The translations under genes were made by a program, and so were the position numbers. Positions 28,770 through 37,057 of a DNA stretch of 64,000 nucleotides are shown here, piece by piece. The stretch is from Pleionea mediterranea. Its GTDB lineage: Bacteria > Pseudomonadota > Gammaproteobacteria > Enterobacterales > Kangiellaceae. Each line of letters begins with the position of its first letter. Position 1 is the stretch's first letter. The notes beneath the pieces were generated by a model that was given only the letters and a program-made list of their open reading frames with translations, made no database searches and was not told the DNA's origin. The stretch is taken from positions 385,536 through 449,535 of the forward strand of contig NZ_QGGU01000001.1 in assembly GCF_003148745.1 (NCBI RefSeq). Direction: 5' to 3'.

Positions 28770-28789
28770 TACCCATTAACTGATTGAAA

Positions 28790-28840
28790 AATAGACGCTC
28801 TTGAATCGTTAAATAAGATGCGTCTATTGGTTTTATTTTT
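28790..28840 (+). terminator. Terminator of lon
   Basis: AATAGACGC (28790-28798) pairs with GCGTCTATT (28820-28828), with an inner TCTT/AAGA helix, then GGTTTTATTTTTT. Confidence 0.8.
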
Positions 28841-29000
28841 TCTTTAAGTCGTCAAAAATACACTTTTTGCTATATTCAAAAAAATGAAGTGGACTATCAC
28901 ATTTAACGAGTAAAAACCGTTATTTGGTTAAACAAACATCTAATATGTCGAAAAAGTAAGCGCTAGGCCGCATAAATACTGGGTTCATACCATAAGTTGC

Positions 29001-29030
29001 TTGACAGCTAATTTGTCCAGTTGGTATAAA
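29001..29030 (+). promoter_or_regulatory. Sigma-70 promoter of hupB
   Basis: Perfect TTGACA (29001-29006), 18-bp spacer and TATAAA (29025-29030). Transcription from about 29037 would give an 80-nt leader and probably continues into tRNA-Val and tRNA-Asp. Confidence 0.75.
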
Positions 29031-29117
29031 GTTCGCTCGCATACCTGTCTGCAGGGTAAAAAGTGAATAATGCGGCTGCAGGCGTTCAACCACACAACAA
29101 TTACAAGGGGAAGTTGA

Positions 29118-29390
29118 GTGAATAAATCAGAATTGATCGATGCAATTGCATCTGGTGCCGATATTTCAAAAGCAGCAGCAGGACGAGCGTTAGATGCAAC
29201 TCTTGATGCCGTTACAGAATCACTGCGTAAAGGCGATCAGGTAGCATTAGTTGGCTTCGGTACTTTCAGCGTAAAACAGCGTGCTGCACGTACTGGCCTT
29301 AATCCTCAAACAAAAGAAAAGATTCAAATTCCAGCGGCAACTGTTCCTGCATTTAAAGCTGGTAAAGCTCTAAAAGACGCGGTAAACTAG
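29118..29390 (+). CDS. hupB: DNA-binding protein HU
   Basis: 90 aa, exactly HU length, starting at a GTG with AGGGGAAG upstream. The HU signature [20 protein letters not shown] (about 46-65) covers the DNA-intercalating arm. Nucleoid-architectural protein. Position directly after lon marks it as the HU-beta type. Confidence 0.97.
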   Translation: MNKSELIDAIASGADISKAAAGRALDATLDAVTESLRKGDQVALVGFGTFSVKQRAARTGLNPQTKEKIQIPAATVPAFKAGKALKDAVN

Positions 29391-29402
29391 CGCGCCTTTG
29401 AT

Positions 29403-29478
29403 GGGCGCTTAGCTCAGTTGGGAGAGCATCGCCCTTACAAGGCGAGGGTCACTGGTTCGAGCCCAGTAGCGCCCACCA
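29403..29478 (+). tRNA. tRNA-Val (TAC)
   Basis: 76 nt with encoded CCA. Acceptor GGGCGCT/AGCGCCC, anticodon loop CTTACAA (anticodon TAC). It begins 12 bp after the hupB stop, with no separate promoter seen. Confidence 0.97.
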
Positions 29479-29529
29479 CGTTTTTTCGGTGGGAAATCTT
29501 AATTAGTTACTAATTAAGAAACTGAATAA

Positions 29530-29606
29530 GGAGCGGTAGTTCAGCTGGTTAGAATACCGGCCTGTCACGCCGGGGGTCGCGGGTTCGAGTCCCGTCCGCT
29601 CCGCCA
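29530..29606 (+). tRNA. tRNA-Asp (GTC)
   Basis: 77 nt with encoded CCA. Acceptor GGAGCGG/CCGCTCC, anticodon loop CTGTCAC (anticodon GTC), discriminator G. Confidence 0.97.
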
Positions 29607-29613
29607 GTAAACG

Positions 29614-29640
29614 AACGCGCCAATTAGGCGCGTTTTTTTT
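29614..29640 (+). terminator. Terminator after tRNA-Asp
   Basis: AACGCGCC-AATTA-GGCGCGTT (8-bp GC-rich stem) running into eight T residues, a textbook intrinsic terminator 7 bp after the tRNA. Confidence 0.93.
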
Positions 29641-29681
29641 ATCAGAATAATTAACTTAAAGAATCACTCAGGTATCTCGTT

Positions 29682-31583
29682 ATGATGGAGAGTATTCGCA
29701 CGGGCGTTCAGAAGCCCTGGATCAAATTTTTACTTGCGATAGTCGTTATTTCATTTGTCTTCGCAGGCTATTTCACATCTTCAGGATTAGGCAGCGATCC
29801 AAACGCTGTGGCCACGGTGAATGATGATGATATCACTGCAAACGATTTAAACGCTGCTGTACAAGCCGAAGCGGCGCGTTATGGTGAGCAGTTCAATGCC
29901 ATGTTTCCGACCGACGAACGTCGTCGTGAGTTTCGACTGAGCGTATTGGATAAATTGATTAATAGTGAGCTGGTTGCCCAAGAAGTCAAAGAGCTGGGAT
30001 TGAGAGCATCCGACTCACAGGTGGTTTCTCAGGTACAAGATATTCCAGCGTTTCAAGTGGATGGAAAGTTTTCTACAGCAATGTTGGATCAGTTACTGGT
30101 TCGACGCGGCTGGTCACGAGAAGAGTTTCGACAAATGGTTGGCGATGACATTGCGCAATCCCAGTTCATCCAAATTTTTTCCGATACAGAATTAGCAATG
30201 CCCTACGAAGTAGAACAACGCATTGCTTTGCAACAACAGGAACGGACTGTAAAAGCCTTTACTATCAAGTCTGAGCAATTCCTGGATACTGTTAGCATCT
30301 CTGATGAAGAAATTGAGCAGTATTATCAATCCAATCTTGATTCCTATAAAGTTGCTGAGACACTGACAGTGGATTATATCGAGTTGACCATGGATGATCT
30401 CGCTGCTGATATCGACGTTTCAGAAGATGAAATCAAACAGTTTTATGACAGCAACCAAGATTTATACCGTGCAGAAGAAGAACGCCGGGTCGCTCATATA
30501 CTGGTTAATACAGAAGATAAAAGCGAAGACGAAGCGAAAGCCAAAATTGATGCCATCGCTGCTCGCATCGCCAGTGGTGAAGATTTTGCTGAAGTCGCGA
30601 AAGCCGAGTCCGAAGATTTTTCTGCCGAGCAAGGTGGTGATCTGGGGTTTGCCGGACGAGGTGTTATGGACGCCGAGTTTGAAAAAGCCATGTTCGAACT
30701 TGAGTCTGTTGGCGATGTATCTGACGTTGTTGAGTCAGAGTTTGGCTTTCATGTCATAAAACTACTCGATATAAAAGACGGTGATGTTCGACCATTAGCA
30801 GAAGTAAAAAGTGAAATCGAAACACGCCTTAAAAATGATAAAGCGGAAGAAACGTTTTACATTAAAAAAGATAAAATGGCACAACTGGCCTTTGATCGCT
30901 ACGACTCACTGACTGCTGCAGCGGCTGAAACAGAGTTAGAAATCAAAACCAGTGAACCTTTCTCACCTCAAGGTGGTCAAGGTATTTTTGCTAATGCAGA
31001 ACTGATTAAAGAAGCTTACAGTCAAGATGTACTGGTTGATGGAAAGAACTCATCTGCGATAGAAGTTTCAGAAGATCATGCGGTTGTTTTAAGAGCCAAC
31101 CAACACATTCCTGCAAGAACCAAATCACTGGAAGAAGTTAAATCTCAAGTGACGACTGCGTTAAAGCGTAAGAAGGCGAGAGAAGCGGCAGCTGAAATTG
31201 GTCAGTCATTGGTTGCGAAACTGAATGACGGTGAACCTGTTGATGCAAAGTTGGCGGACATGGGCATTGAATGGAAAGAGGCCTCGAATATTCGACGCAA
31301 TTCTTCAGAGCTGGGTTTTGATATTACCCGTATTGCATTCAAAGCACCTAAGCCAACAAATGGTGTTGCAAAAGCTATGGGCAGTGAGCTAATGAGCGGT
31401 GACTTTGCCGTGGTTCAAGTGACCAAGGTAAATACTCCTGATATAAGTAAGCTTTCTGATGCAGAGCAAAAGCAGGCAGTTTCGCGAATTCAACGTAGTA
31501 TGGGGGACTCAGGCTATTCTGCACTAGTCAAAGCGACTCGAAAAGATGCGGATGTGGTTAAGTTCGAAGAACGCGTTCAGTAA
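29682..31583 (+). CDS. ppiD: Periplasmic folding chaperone PpiD
   Basis: 633 aa, membrane-anchored by one N-terminal helix (about 15-32), with a large periplasmic SurA-like body. A parvulin-type PPIase domain lies at about 265-360 (RRVAHILV, GGDLGFAGRG, GFHVIKL). PpiD sits by the SecYEG exit and assists newly translocated proteins. The ATG is doubled (29682/29685). Gene order hupB-tRNA-ppiD is common in gammaproteobacteria. Confidence 0.95.
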   Translation: MMESIRTGVQKPWIKFLLAIVVISFVFAGYFTSSGLGSDPNAVATVNDDDITANDLNAAVQAEAARYGEQFNAMFPTDERRREFRLSVLDKLINSELVAQEVKELGLRASDSQVVSQVQDIPAFQVDGKFSTAMLDQLLVRRGWSREEFRQMVGDDIAQSQFIQIFSDTELAMPYEVEQRIALQQQERTVKAFTIKSEQFLDTVSISDEEIEQYYQSNLDSYKVAETLTVDYIELTMDDLAADIDVSEDEIKQFYDSNQDLYRAEEERRVAHILVNTEDKSEDEAKAKIDAIAARIASGEDFAEVAKAESEDFSAEQGGDLGFAGRGVMDAEFEKAMFELESVGDVSDVVESEFGFHVIKLLDIKDGDVRPLAEVKSEIETRLKNDKAEETFYIKKDKMAQLAFDRYDSLTAAAAETELEIKTSEPFSPQGGQGIFANAELIKEAYSQDVLVDGKNSSAIEVSEDHAVVLRANQHIPARTKSLEEVKSQVTTALKRKKAREAAAEIGQSLVAKLNDGEPVDAKLADMGIEWKEASNIRRNSSELGFDITRIAFKAPKPTNGVAKAMGSELMSGDFAVVQVTKVNTPDISKLSDAEQKQAVSRIQRSMGDSGYSALVKATRKDADVVKFEERVQ

Positions 31584-31600
31584 TTATTATTTCGTTTTGT

Positions 31601-31637
31601 CAACAAAGCCGGGTTTTCCCGGCTTTGTTGTTTCTGG
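31601..31637 (+). terminator. Terminator of ppiD
   Basis: A 13-bp perfect stem CAACAAAGCCGGG / CCCGGCTTTGTTG with a TTTT loop, then TTTCTGG. Shares its lower stem and tail with the clpX terminator. Confidence 0.85.
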
Positions 31638-31662
31638 GAAGCCGATGTAAATATTATCCGCT

Positions 31663-31682
31663 CTAAGTTGTTAACAACTTAG
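31663..31682. promoter_or_regulatory. 20-bp perfect palindrome upstream of fabV
   Basis: CTAAGTTGTTAACAACTTAG is identical on both strands and lies 88 bp before the fabV ATG. The size and symmetry are those of a dimeric repressor operator (TetR or GntR type); the regulator is unknown. Confidence 0.55.
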
Positions 31683-31770
31683 CAGACCTCTTGATAAGTA
31701 CTTTTCAATTTTTTGAGGGCGGGTTAACATGCGGCTTATTTCGCCTAAGGCATAAGAGGTTGATGAAAGT

Positions 31771-32949
31771 ATGGTTATTAAACCAAAAATTCGTGGGTTT
31801 ATTTGTACTAATGCACACCCCGTCGGTTGTGAAGCATCCGTGCAGGAACAAATTGAATTTGTGAAGAAAAAGGGGCCCATAGACGGCCCTAAAAATGTAT
31901 TGGTTATTGGATGTTCAACCGGCTACGGATTAGCCTCTAGAATAACCGCTGCATTTGGTTCTGGTGCCAAAACACTAGGTGTCTGTTTTGAAAAAGAACC
32001 CAGCGAAAAGAAAACAGCGACCGCTGGCTGGTACAATACAGCTGCCTTCCATAAAGCCGCAAAGGCCAATGACCTATACAGTAAAACCATTAATGGCGAC
32101 GCTTTTTCTCACGAGTGCAAACAACAAGTAATCGATTTAATTAAATCGGACTTGGGCAGTGTCGATTTAGTGATATACAGTCTGGCTTCACCACGACGTG
32201 TCGATCCCGATGATGGCACTGTTTATAATTCATCGCTTAAACCCATTGGAAATACTTACACCACCAAAACCTTTGATACATCGAAAAAACTTGTCCACGA
32301 TGTCACTCTGGAACCTGCTAACCAGGATGATATAGACAATACAATCAAGGTTATGGGTGGCGAAGATTGGGAGCTTTGGATGAAGGCGCTTAATGAAGCT
32401 GGTGTACTTGCTGAGAATTGTCGTACTACCGCTTATACTTATATTGGTAAAGAGTTAACATGGCCCATTTACGGTCATGCAACCATTGGTAAAGCAAAAG
32501 AAGATCTCGATCGCGCCGCTTCTGCGTTAAATCATTCCTACAGTGATTTAAATTTAAAAGCCTATGTTTCTTCACTAAAAGCAGTTGTGACTCAGGCCAG
32601 TTCGGCGATTCCTGTCATGCCGTTGTATATTTCATTAATGTATCAGGTTATGAAAGATGAAGGCTGCCATGAAGGCGTTATTGAACAAATTTATGGATTG
32701 TTTAATGATTTGTTATTGGCGGACAATCCTCCGGTTGATGAAGCGAAACGGTTAAGAATGGACACCGTTGAAACCAACGATGAAATTCAGTCAAAAATCA
32801 AACAGAAATGGGAACTGGTTACCACCGAGAACTTTGATGAGCTGGGTGATTATGCCGGTTATCATCTGGATTTCTTAAGGTTGTTTGGCTTTGGAATCGA
32901 CAATGTTGATTATGATGCCGATGTTGATCCTATGGTGGGCTGGTCTTAA
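31771..32949 (+). CDS. fabV: Enoyl-ACP reductase FabV (trans-2-enoyl-CoA reductase)
   Basis: 392 aa, the FabV/TER family of long-chain SDR proteins. The N-terminus [17 protein letters not shown] is a FabV hallmark; the NADH-binding stretch is [16 protein letters not shown] (about 45-60), and the Tyr-(x8)-Lys active site is at [20 protein letters not shown]. It performs the last reduction of fatty acid elongation, and FabV enzymes are known to be naturally resistant to triclosan. It sits next to sapFDCBA-pspF where E. coli has the unrelated isozyme gene fabI. Confidence 0.95.
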   Translation: MVIKPKIRGFICTNAHPVGCEASVQEQIEFVKKKGPIDGPKNVLVIGCSTGYGLASRITAAFGSGAKTLGVCFEKEPSEKKTATAGWYNTAAFHKAAKANDLYSKTINGDAFSHECKQQVIDLIKSDLGSVDLVIYSLASPRRVDPDDGTVYNSSLKPIGNTYTTKTFDTSKKLVHDVTLEPANQDDIDNTIKVMGGEDWELWMKALNEAGVLAENCRTTAYTYIGKELTWPIYGHATIGKAKEDLDRAASALNHSYSDLNLKAYVSSLKAVVTQASSAIPVMPLYISLMYQVMKDEGCHEGVIEQIYGLFNDLLLADNPPVDEAKRLRMDTVETNDEIQSKIKQKWELVTTENFDELGDYAGYHLDFLRLFGFGIDNVDYDADVDPMVGWS

Positions 32950-33018
32950 TTCATAAAACAGATCAGTTTATTTTTTATTAAGTTGCTGACTTATTTGATA
33001 TAACTCAGTAATTACTAC

Positions 33019-33065
33019 AAAGCCAATAGGTGAGTTTATAATGCTTGCTTATTGGCTTTTTGATT
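33019..33065 (+). terminator. Terminator of fabV
   Basis: AAAGCCAATA (33019-33028) pairs with TATTGGCTTT (33050-33059), 21-nt loop, then TTGATTT; it lies between convergent fabV and sapF. Confidence 0.65.
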
Positions 33066-33188
33066 TATCCACATTAAAATTCGCTGCGTAACTCCATCAA
33101 ACCTAATTATTATTCAAAAAAATCTAAGTAACCAATACTTTAAAAACCGTCATTTTAAGATATTTAATTATCTGACAGCTGGTTGATG

Positions 33189-34163
33189 TTAGTCCTGTAA
33201 TGGCCAGTGACAAGTGACTCTTTGACCTGAAATATTTCGAGTTTTAGGCATTTGATCAAGGCACTTTTGCTCAGCGTAAGGGCAGCGTGAAGCAAAAGGG
33301 CAGCCATTACTTTTTTTTGCCAGCTTTTTAAATTCAGGTGAGTTAACTTTGTTTAAATACTCTACCGTATGGCGGTAGGTAGGTGTACTTGATAGCAGTC
33401 GTCGTGTGTAGGGATGCATCGATTGATCAAATATTTGATCAACTTCTCCATATTCCATCAATTGCCCTCGATACATAACAAAAACCTGATCGCTGATATG
33501 CTCGACTACGCCAAGATCATGGGAGATAAATACATAGGATAACTGTAACTCTTCCTGTAAGTTCATCAACAAGTTTAATATCTGAGCCTGTACTGAAACA
33601 TCCAGTGCGCTGAGAGGCTCATCTGCGACGATAACTTCGGGTTCCAGAATAAGCGCTCTGGCAATGGCGATCCTTTGTTGTTGCCCACCCGAGAACATAT
33701 GAGGAAAGCGGCTGGCATGTTCAGAGCGCAGGCCAACTCGCTGCAGAGCATTATGAACCGCTTCCTTTCGTTGACGGCTATTCATTGAGGTATTTATTTT
33801 TAATGGTTCTTCTAAAGTTGAGCCTATTCTTGAGTGAGGATTTAACGAGCTATAAGGGTTTTGAAACACCATTCTGACTTTCTTGAATTTCTTTTTTCGC
33901 TCCGATGCCGAGAGCTGGTATACATCTTCTCCGTCAATCAGCACTTTACCGCTGGTGGGCTGATCGCTGCCAACCAGTTGACGGGCTAACGATGACTTAC
34001 CTGATCCGGATTCGCCCACAATCGCTAATGTTTGACCCGGATTGAGTTGAAAGCTGATGTTATTCAGAGCGTAAGTTACATGATTTCGATATCGCCAGCC
34101 GCTCTCACGATATGTTTTGGTCAGGTTTTCAACTGCCAGCACAGGTTCAGTCATTTCGCTCAC
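33189..34163 (-). CDS. sapF: Peptide ABC transporter ATPase SapF
   Basis: 324 aa ABC ATPase of the oligopeptide/dipeptide group. Walker A GESGSGKSSLARQL (about 50), ABC signature FSGGQQQRIAIARAL (about 160), Walker B VIVADEPLSALD (about 184), and the C-terminal cysteine motif CPFASRCPYAEQKC (about 288-301) typical of Dpp/Opp ATPases. It is longer than E. coli SapF (about 268 aa), which lacks that tail. Overlaps sapD by 17 bp. The substrate range of Sap systems includes antimicrobial peptides, putrescine and haem; which applies here cannot be told. Confidence 0.88.
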   Translation of the reverse strand: MSEMTEPVLAVENLTKTYRESGWRYRNHVTYALNNISFQLNPGQTLAIVGESGSGKSSLARQLVGSDQPTSGKVLIDGEDVYQLSASERKKKFKKVRMVFQNPYSSLNPHSRIGSTLEEPLKINTSMNSRQRKEAVHNALQRVGLRSEHASRFPHMFSGGQQQRIAIARALILEPEVIVADEPLSALDVSVQAQILNLLMNLQEELQLSYVFISHDLGVVEHISDQVFVMYRGQLMEYGEVDQIFDQSMHPYTRRLLSSTPTYRHTVEYLNKVNSPEFKKLAKKSNGCPFASRCPYAEQKCLDQMPKTRNISGQRVTCHWPLQD

Positions 34164-35148
34164 CTTCTACTTGGGTGCTTGACGGAATAGGGAAGTGACA
34201 TCGAACCAGACCATGTTGTTTAATCATATCAAGACGCGGCGTTTTAACACACTCTTTGGCTGCACGAGGGCATCTGGGCCCAAGCCGGCAGCCGACAGGC
34301 AAATGATCAATCGCTGGAATCCGACCTTTCAATGAATACAATCGTTGTCCCATATGATGGCGTTCACCGATATGAGGAATGCTGTCGAGTAGCGCTTTGG
34401 TGTAGGGGTGCCTTGGGCTGGACAATATATTATCGGTACTGGCATTTTCCATGATTTGACCAGAGTACATCACACAGACGCGCTGAGTGGATTCGGATAA
34501 CAGTGCAAAATCATGGGTGATCAGCATTAGCCCCATATCCCGGGTTCGATTTAGCTCTAACAGAAGCTCAATTATTTGCGATTGTATGGTGACATCCAGG
34601 GCTGTGGTTGGCTCGTCTGCGATCAATAAGTCAGGCTCTGCTGCGATGGCCATAGCGATCATAACGCGTTGGTTCATTCCGCCAGACAGTTGATGCGGAT
34701 ACTGCTTTAACCTGAGTTCTGGCTCAGTAATACCAACAGCTTCCAGCAGCTCCAGTGCTCGTTGACGTTGCTTTTTACGTCGACGAATGCCATGCAGTTC
34801 GATGGTTTCGATCAACTGGGTACCAATATTAAAGCAGGGATTTAAACTGGTTTGCGGTTCCTGAAAAATAATGCTGGCGTTTTGAGCAATGTATTTTCGG
34901 CGTTGATCAAGATTCAGTTTCATCAAATCCTGACCGTTTAAGCTCAGGTAGTCCGCGGTTAATTTTGCATTGGGAGAGAGCAGACCCATTATGGCTAAGG
35001 CGAGCATACTTTTGCCGGAACCTGATTCGCCCACAACACCTAACACTTCACCTTGATTCATACGCAATGAAATCTTATCTAGTACCCGCACATTACCCTT
35101 ATGTGTCGGAAATTCCACGCTTAAATTTTCAATATGAAGTAACTTCAT
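34147..35148 (-). CDS. sapD: Peptide ABC transporter ATPase SapD
   Basis: 333 aa, matching SapD length. Walker A GESGSGKSMLALAIMG (about 38), signature LSGGMNQRVMIAMAIA (about 155; note GGMNQR, typical of SapD/DppD), Walker B LLIADEPTTALD (about 178) and C-terminal CRLGPRCPRAAKEC. Overlaps sapC by 4 bp. SapD also supports Trk potassium uptake in E. coli. Confidence 0.9.
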   Translation of the reverse strand: MKLLHIENLSVEFPTHKGNVRVLDKISLRMNQGEVLGVVGESGSGKSMLALAIMGLLSPNAKLTADYLSLNGQDLMKLNLDQRRKYIAQNASIIFQEPQTSLNPCFNIGTQLIETIELHGIRRRKKQRQRALELLEAVGITEPELRLKQYPHQLSGGMNQRVMIAMAIAAEPDLLIADEPTTALDVTIQSQIIELLLELNRTRDMGLMLITHDFALLSESTQRVCVMYSGQIMENASTDNILSSPRHPYTKALLDSIPHIGERHHMGQRLYSLKGRIPAIDHLPVGCRLGPRCPRAAKECVKTPRLDMIKQHGLVRCHFPIPSSTQVEGERND

Positions 35149-36041
35149 CCTCGACTCTCCATGGGATCGAGTGCGTCTCTCAAACCATCACCAACAAGAT
35201 TAATGCTTAATACTGTGATTAAAATCGCAAGACCGGGGATGGTAACCGTCCAGGGCGCTAACTGTATAAAATCTCTTGATTGGGAAAGAATGGTACCCCA
35301 TTCAGGATTTGGCGGTTGTGCGCCTAACCCAAGAAAACCGAGAGCTGCGATATCAACGATTGCCGTTGAAAATGCAAGACTCACCTGAACAATTAAGGGT
35401 GGCAGTATGTTTGGCAAAATTGAATGGGTAAACAGTCGAGCGCCGTTGGCACCGTCCAGTTTGGCCGCAATCACATAATCTTTGTTCATTTCTTCTTTAA
35501 TAGTGGCTCGAACAATGCGGACAAAGTGTGGAATAAGGACAATGGCTACTGCGTAGATAGCGTTGGGCAGTCCGGGGCCAATGATTGCAATAATTACAAT
35601 GGCTAATAACAGTGATGGCACCGCTAAAATAATATCCATAATGCGCATAATGGCAAATTCGATGATGCCTTTGCTCAATCCTGCTATTGCGCCCAGCAAA
35701 ATACCAAACAGTGCGGCTATCAGCACAACGGCAGCCGATAAACCCAATGACAGGCGTGAGCCGTAAACGATTCGTGAAAATAAATCGCGACCTAAGTCAT
35801 CGGTACCCAATAAGAACTCATTGATGCCTTTTTCTGTCCAGGCTGGTGGGTAGCGTAAAAACTGAGAGAACTGTTCGGTTGGATCATGCGGTGCCAGTAA
35901 AGGGCTGAACAGAGCGAACATAAGAATGACCAATAAAAACATCAATCCCAGCATGGCGCCTTTGTGGCGGCGGTAGCGTTGCCAAAACTGTTGCCAGCGT
36001 CCCGGAATAGGTGTGTCTTTGTATATCTTCACTTCGCTCAT
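35145..36041 (-). CDS. sapC: Peptide ABC transporter permease SapC
   Basis: 298 aa inner-membrane permease with an N-terminal helix (about 31-50), then five further helices. The Opp/Dpp C-subunit motif LLGTDDLGRDLFSRIVYGSRLSL (about 75-97, split across two segments) and the EAA loop DYVIAAKLDGANGARLFTHSILPN are present. Overlaps sapB and sapD by 4 bp each. Confidence 0.92.
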   Translation of the reverse strand: MSEVKIYKDTPIPGRWQQFWQRYRRHKGAMLGLMFLLVILMFALFSPLLAPHDPTEQFSQFLRYPPAWTEKGINEFLLGTDDLGRDLFSRIVYGSRLSLGLSAAVVLIAALFGILLGAIAGLSKGIIEFAIMRIMDIILAVPSLLLAIVIIAIIGPGLPNAIYAVAIVLIPHFVRIVRATIKEEMNKDYVIAAKLDGANGARLFTHSILPNILPPLIVQVSLAFSTAIVDIAALGFLGLGAQPPNPEWGTILSQSRDFIQLAPWTVTIPGLAILITVLSINLVGDGLRDALDPMESRG

Positions 36042-37057
36042 TTCGGTCTCCTCATACGAGGGTTTATTACCGCATAAAGCAGATCAACGGAGGCGTTAAT
36101 GAATATGACAAAAAATGCAATGAGCAGAACGCCGCCCTGAATGCTGGGAAAGTCTCTGCGAAATATAGCTTCTACCATCCATTTACCGACCCCTGGCCAG
36201 GCAAAAATCGTCTCGGTTAAAATAGCTCCGGTCAGCAAAACACTCGACTGAAGGCCAATAACCGTCACCAGAGGGATCATGGCGTTTCGAAGACCATGCA
36301 CCCATATTATTTTCCAGCGGCTAACGCCTTTTGATTGAGCCGTCAGAATATAGTCGGCATTCAGCACTTCAATCATTGATGATCGTGTCATTCTGGCAAT
36401 GGCAGCAAGAGGTACCGTGGCTAAAACAAGTGAAGGTAATATTAAGTGACGTAGGGCATCAAAAAATGCCGCAAATTCATATTTAGAGTATGCCAATAAT
36501 GAATCGACCAACATTAAACCTGTGACAGGTTCTATATCGAAAACATAACTGATACGGCCGGCAACCGGGGTAAGCCCCAAGTTTAATGAAAATAATAATA
36601 TCAGTAACATACCCCACCAGAACACAGGCATGGAATAGCCAACCAGAGAGCTGCTAATAACAAGATTATCGACCCAGGTGTTTTTCTTTACTGCAGCCAG
36701 CACACCGGCTAAAACACCAAATATTAGAGCGATTAAAGTGGCTATCAGACTCAGTTCAAAGGTTGCTGGGAAAAAAGTAAAAAACTCGCTCAATACCGGT
36801 TTATTTGTAATATTCGAGCGACCCAGATCACCATGGAGAATATTGTCGACATATATTAGATATTGTTGGAATAAAGATTGATCCAGCCCCATAGCATGGA
36901 CCGCTGCCAAATATTCTTCACTACCTGGTGTCAGATTTCCGTAATTGATGATAACCGGATCGCCAGGTATCAATTGCGTTAAAGCAAAAAAGATCAGAGT
37001 GATGCCAAGAAAGCTTAATGCGAGGGTTGTGAGCTGGCGGAAAATGATACGGATCAT
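36038..37057 (-). CDS. sapB: Peptide ABC transporter permease SapB
   Basis: 339 aa permease of the OppB/DppB group with six predicted membrane helices. The first is at 7-28 (LALSFLGITLIFFALTQLIPGDP), and the EAA loop is NADYILTAQSKGVSRWKIIW. Partner of SapC. Overlaps sapA by 4 bp. Confidence 0.92.
   Translation of the reverse strand: MIRIIFRQLTTLALSFLGITLIFFALTQLIPGDPVIINYGNLTPGSEEYLAAVHAMGLDQSLFQQYLIYVDNILHGDLGRSNITNKPVLSEFFTFFPATFELSLIATLIALIFGVLAGVLAAVKKNTWVDNLVISSSLVGYSMPVFWWGMLLILLFSLNLGLTPVAGRISYVFDIEPVTGLMLVDSLLAYSKYEFAAFFDALRHLILPSLVLATVPLAAIARMTRSSMIEVLNADYILTAQSKGVSRWKIIWVHGLRNAMIPLVTVIGLQSSVLLTGAILTETIFAWPGVGKWMVEAIFRRDFPSIQGGVLLIAFFVIFINASVDLLYAVINPRMRRPK

Larger units (their letters stand above)
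28770..29117. other. 348-bp spacer between lon and hupB
   Basis: No ORF. It contains the lon terminator (28790-28840) and a near-consensus hupB promoter (29001-29030); the middle part shows nothing recognisable. Confidence 0.6.

Noticed and set aside
28770-29117. Possible small RNA gene between lon and hupB
   Set aside because: Only a terminator and a promoter for hupB are visible; no stable internal fold or second terminator supports an sRNA.
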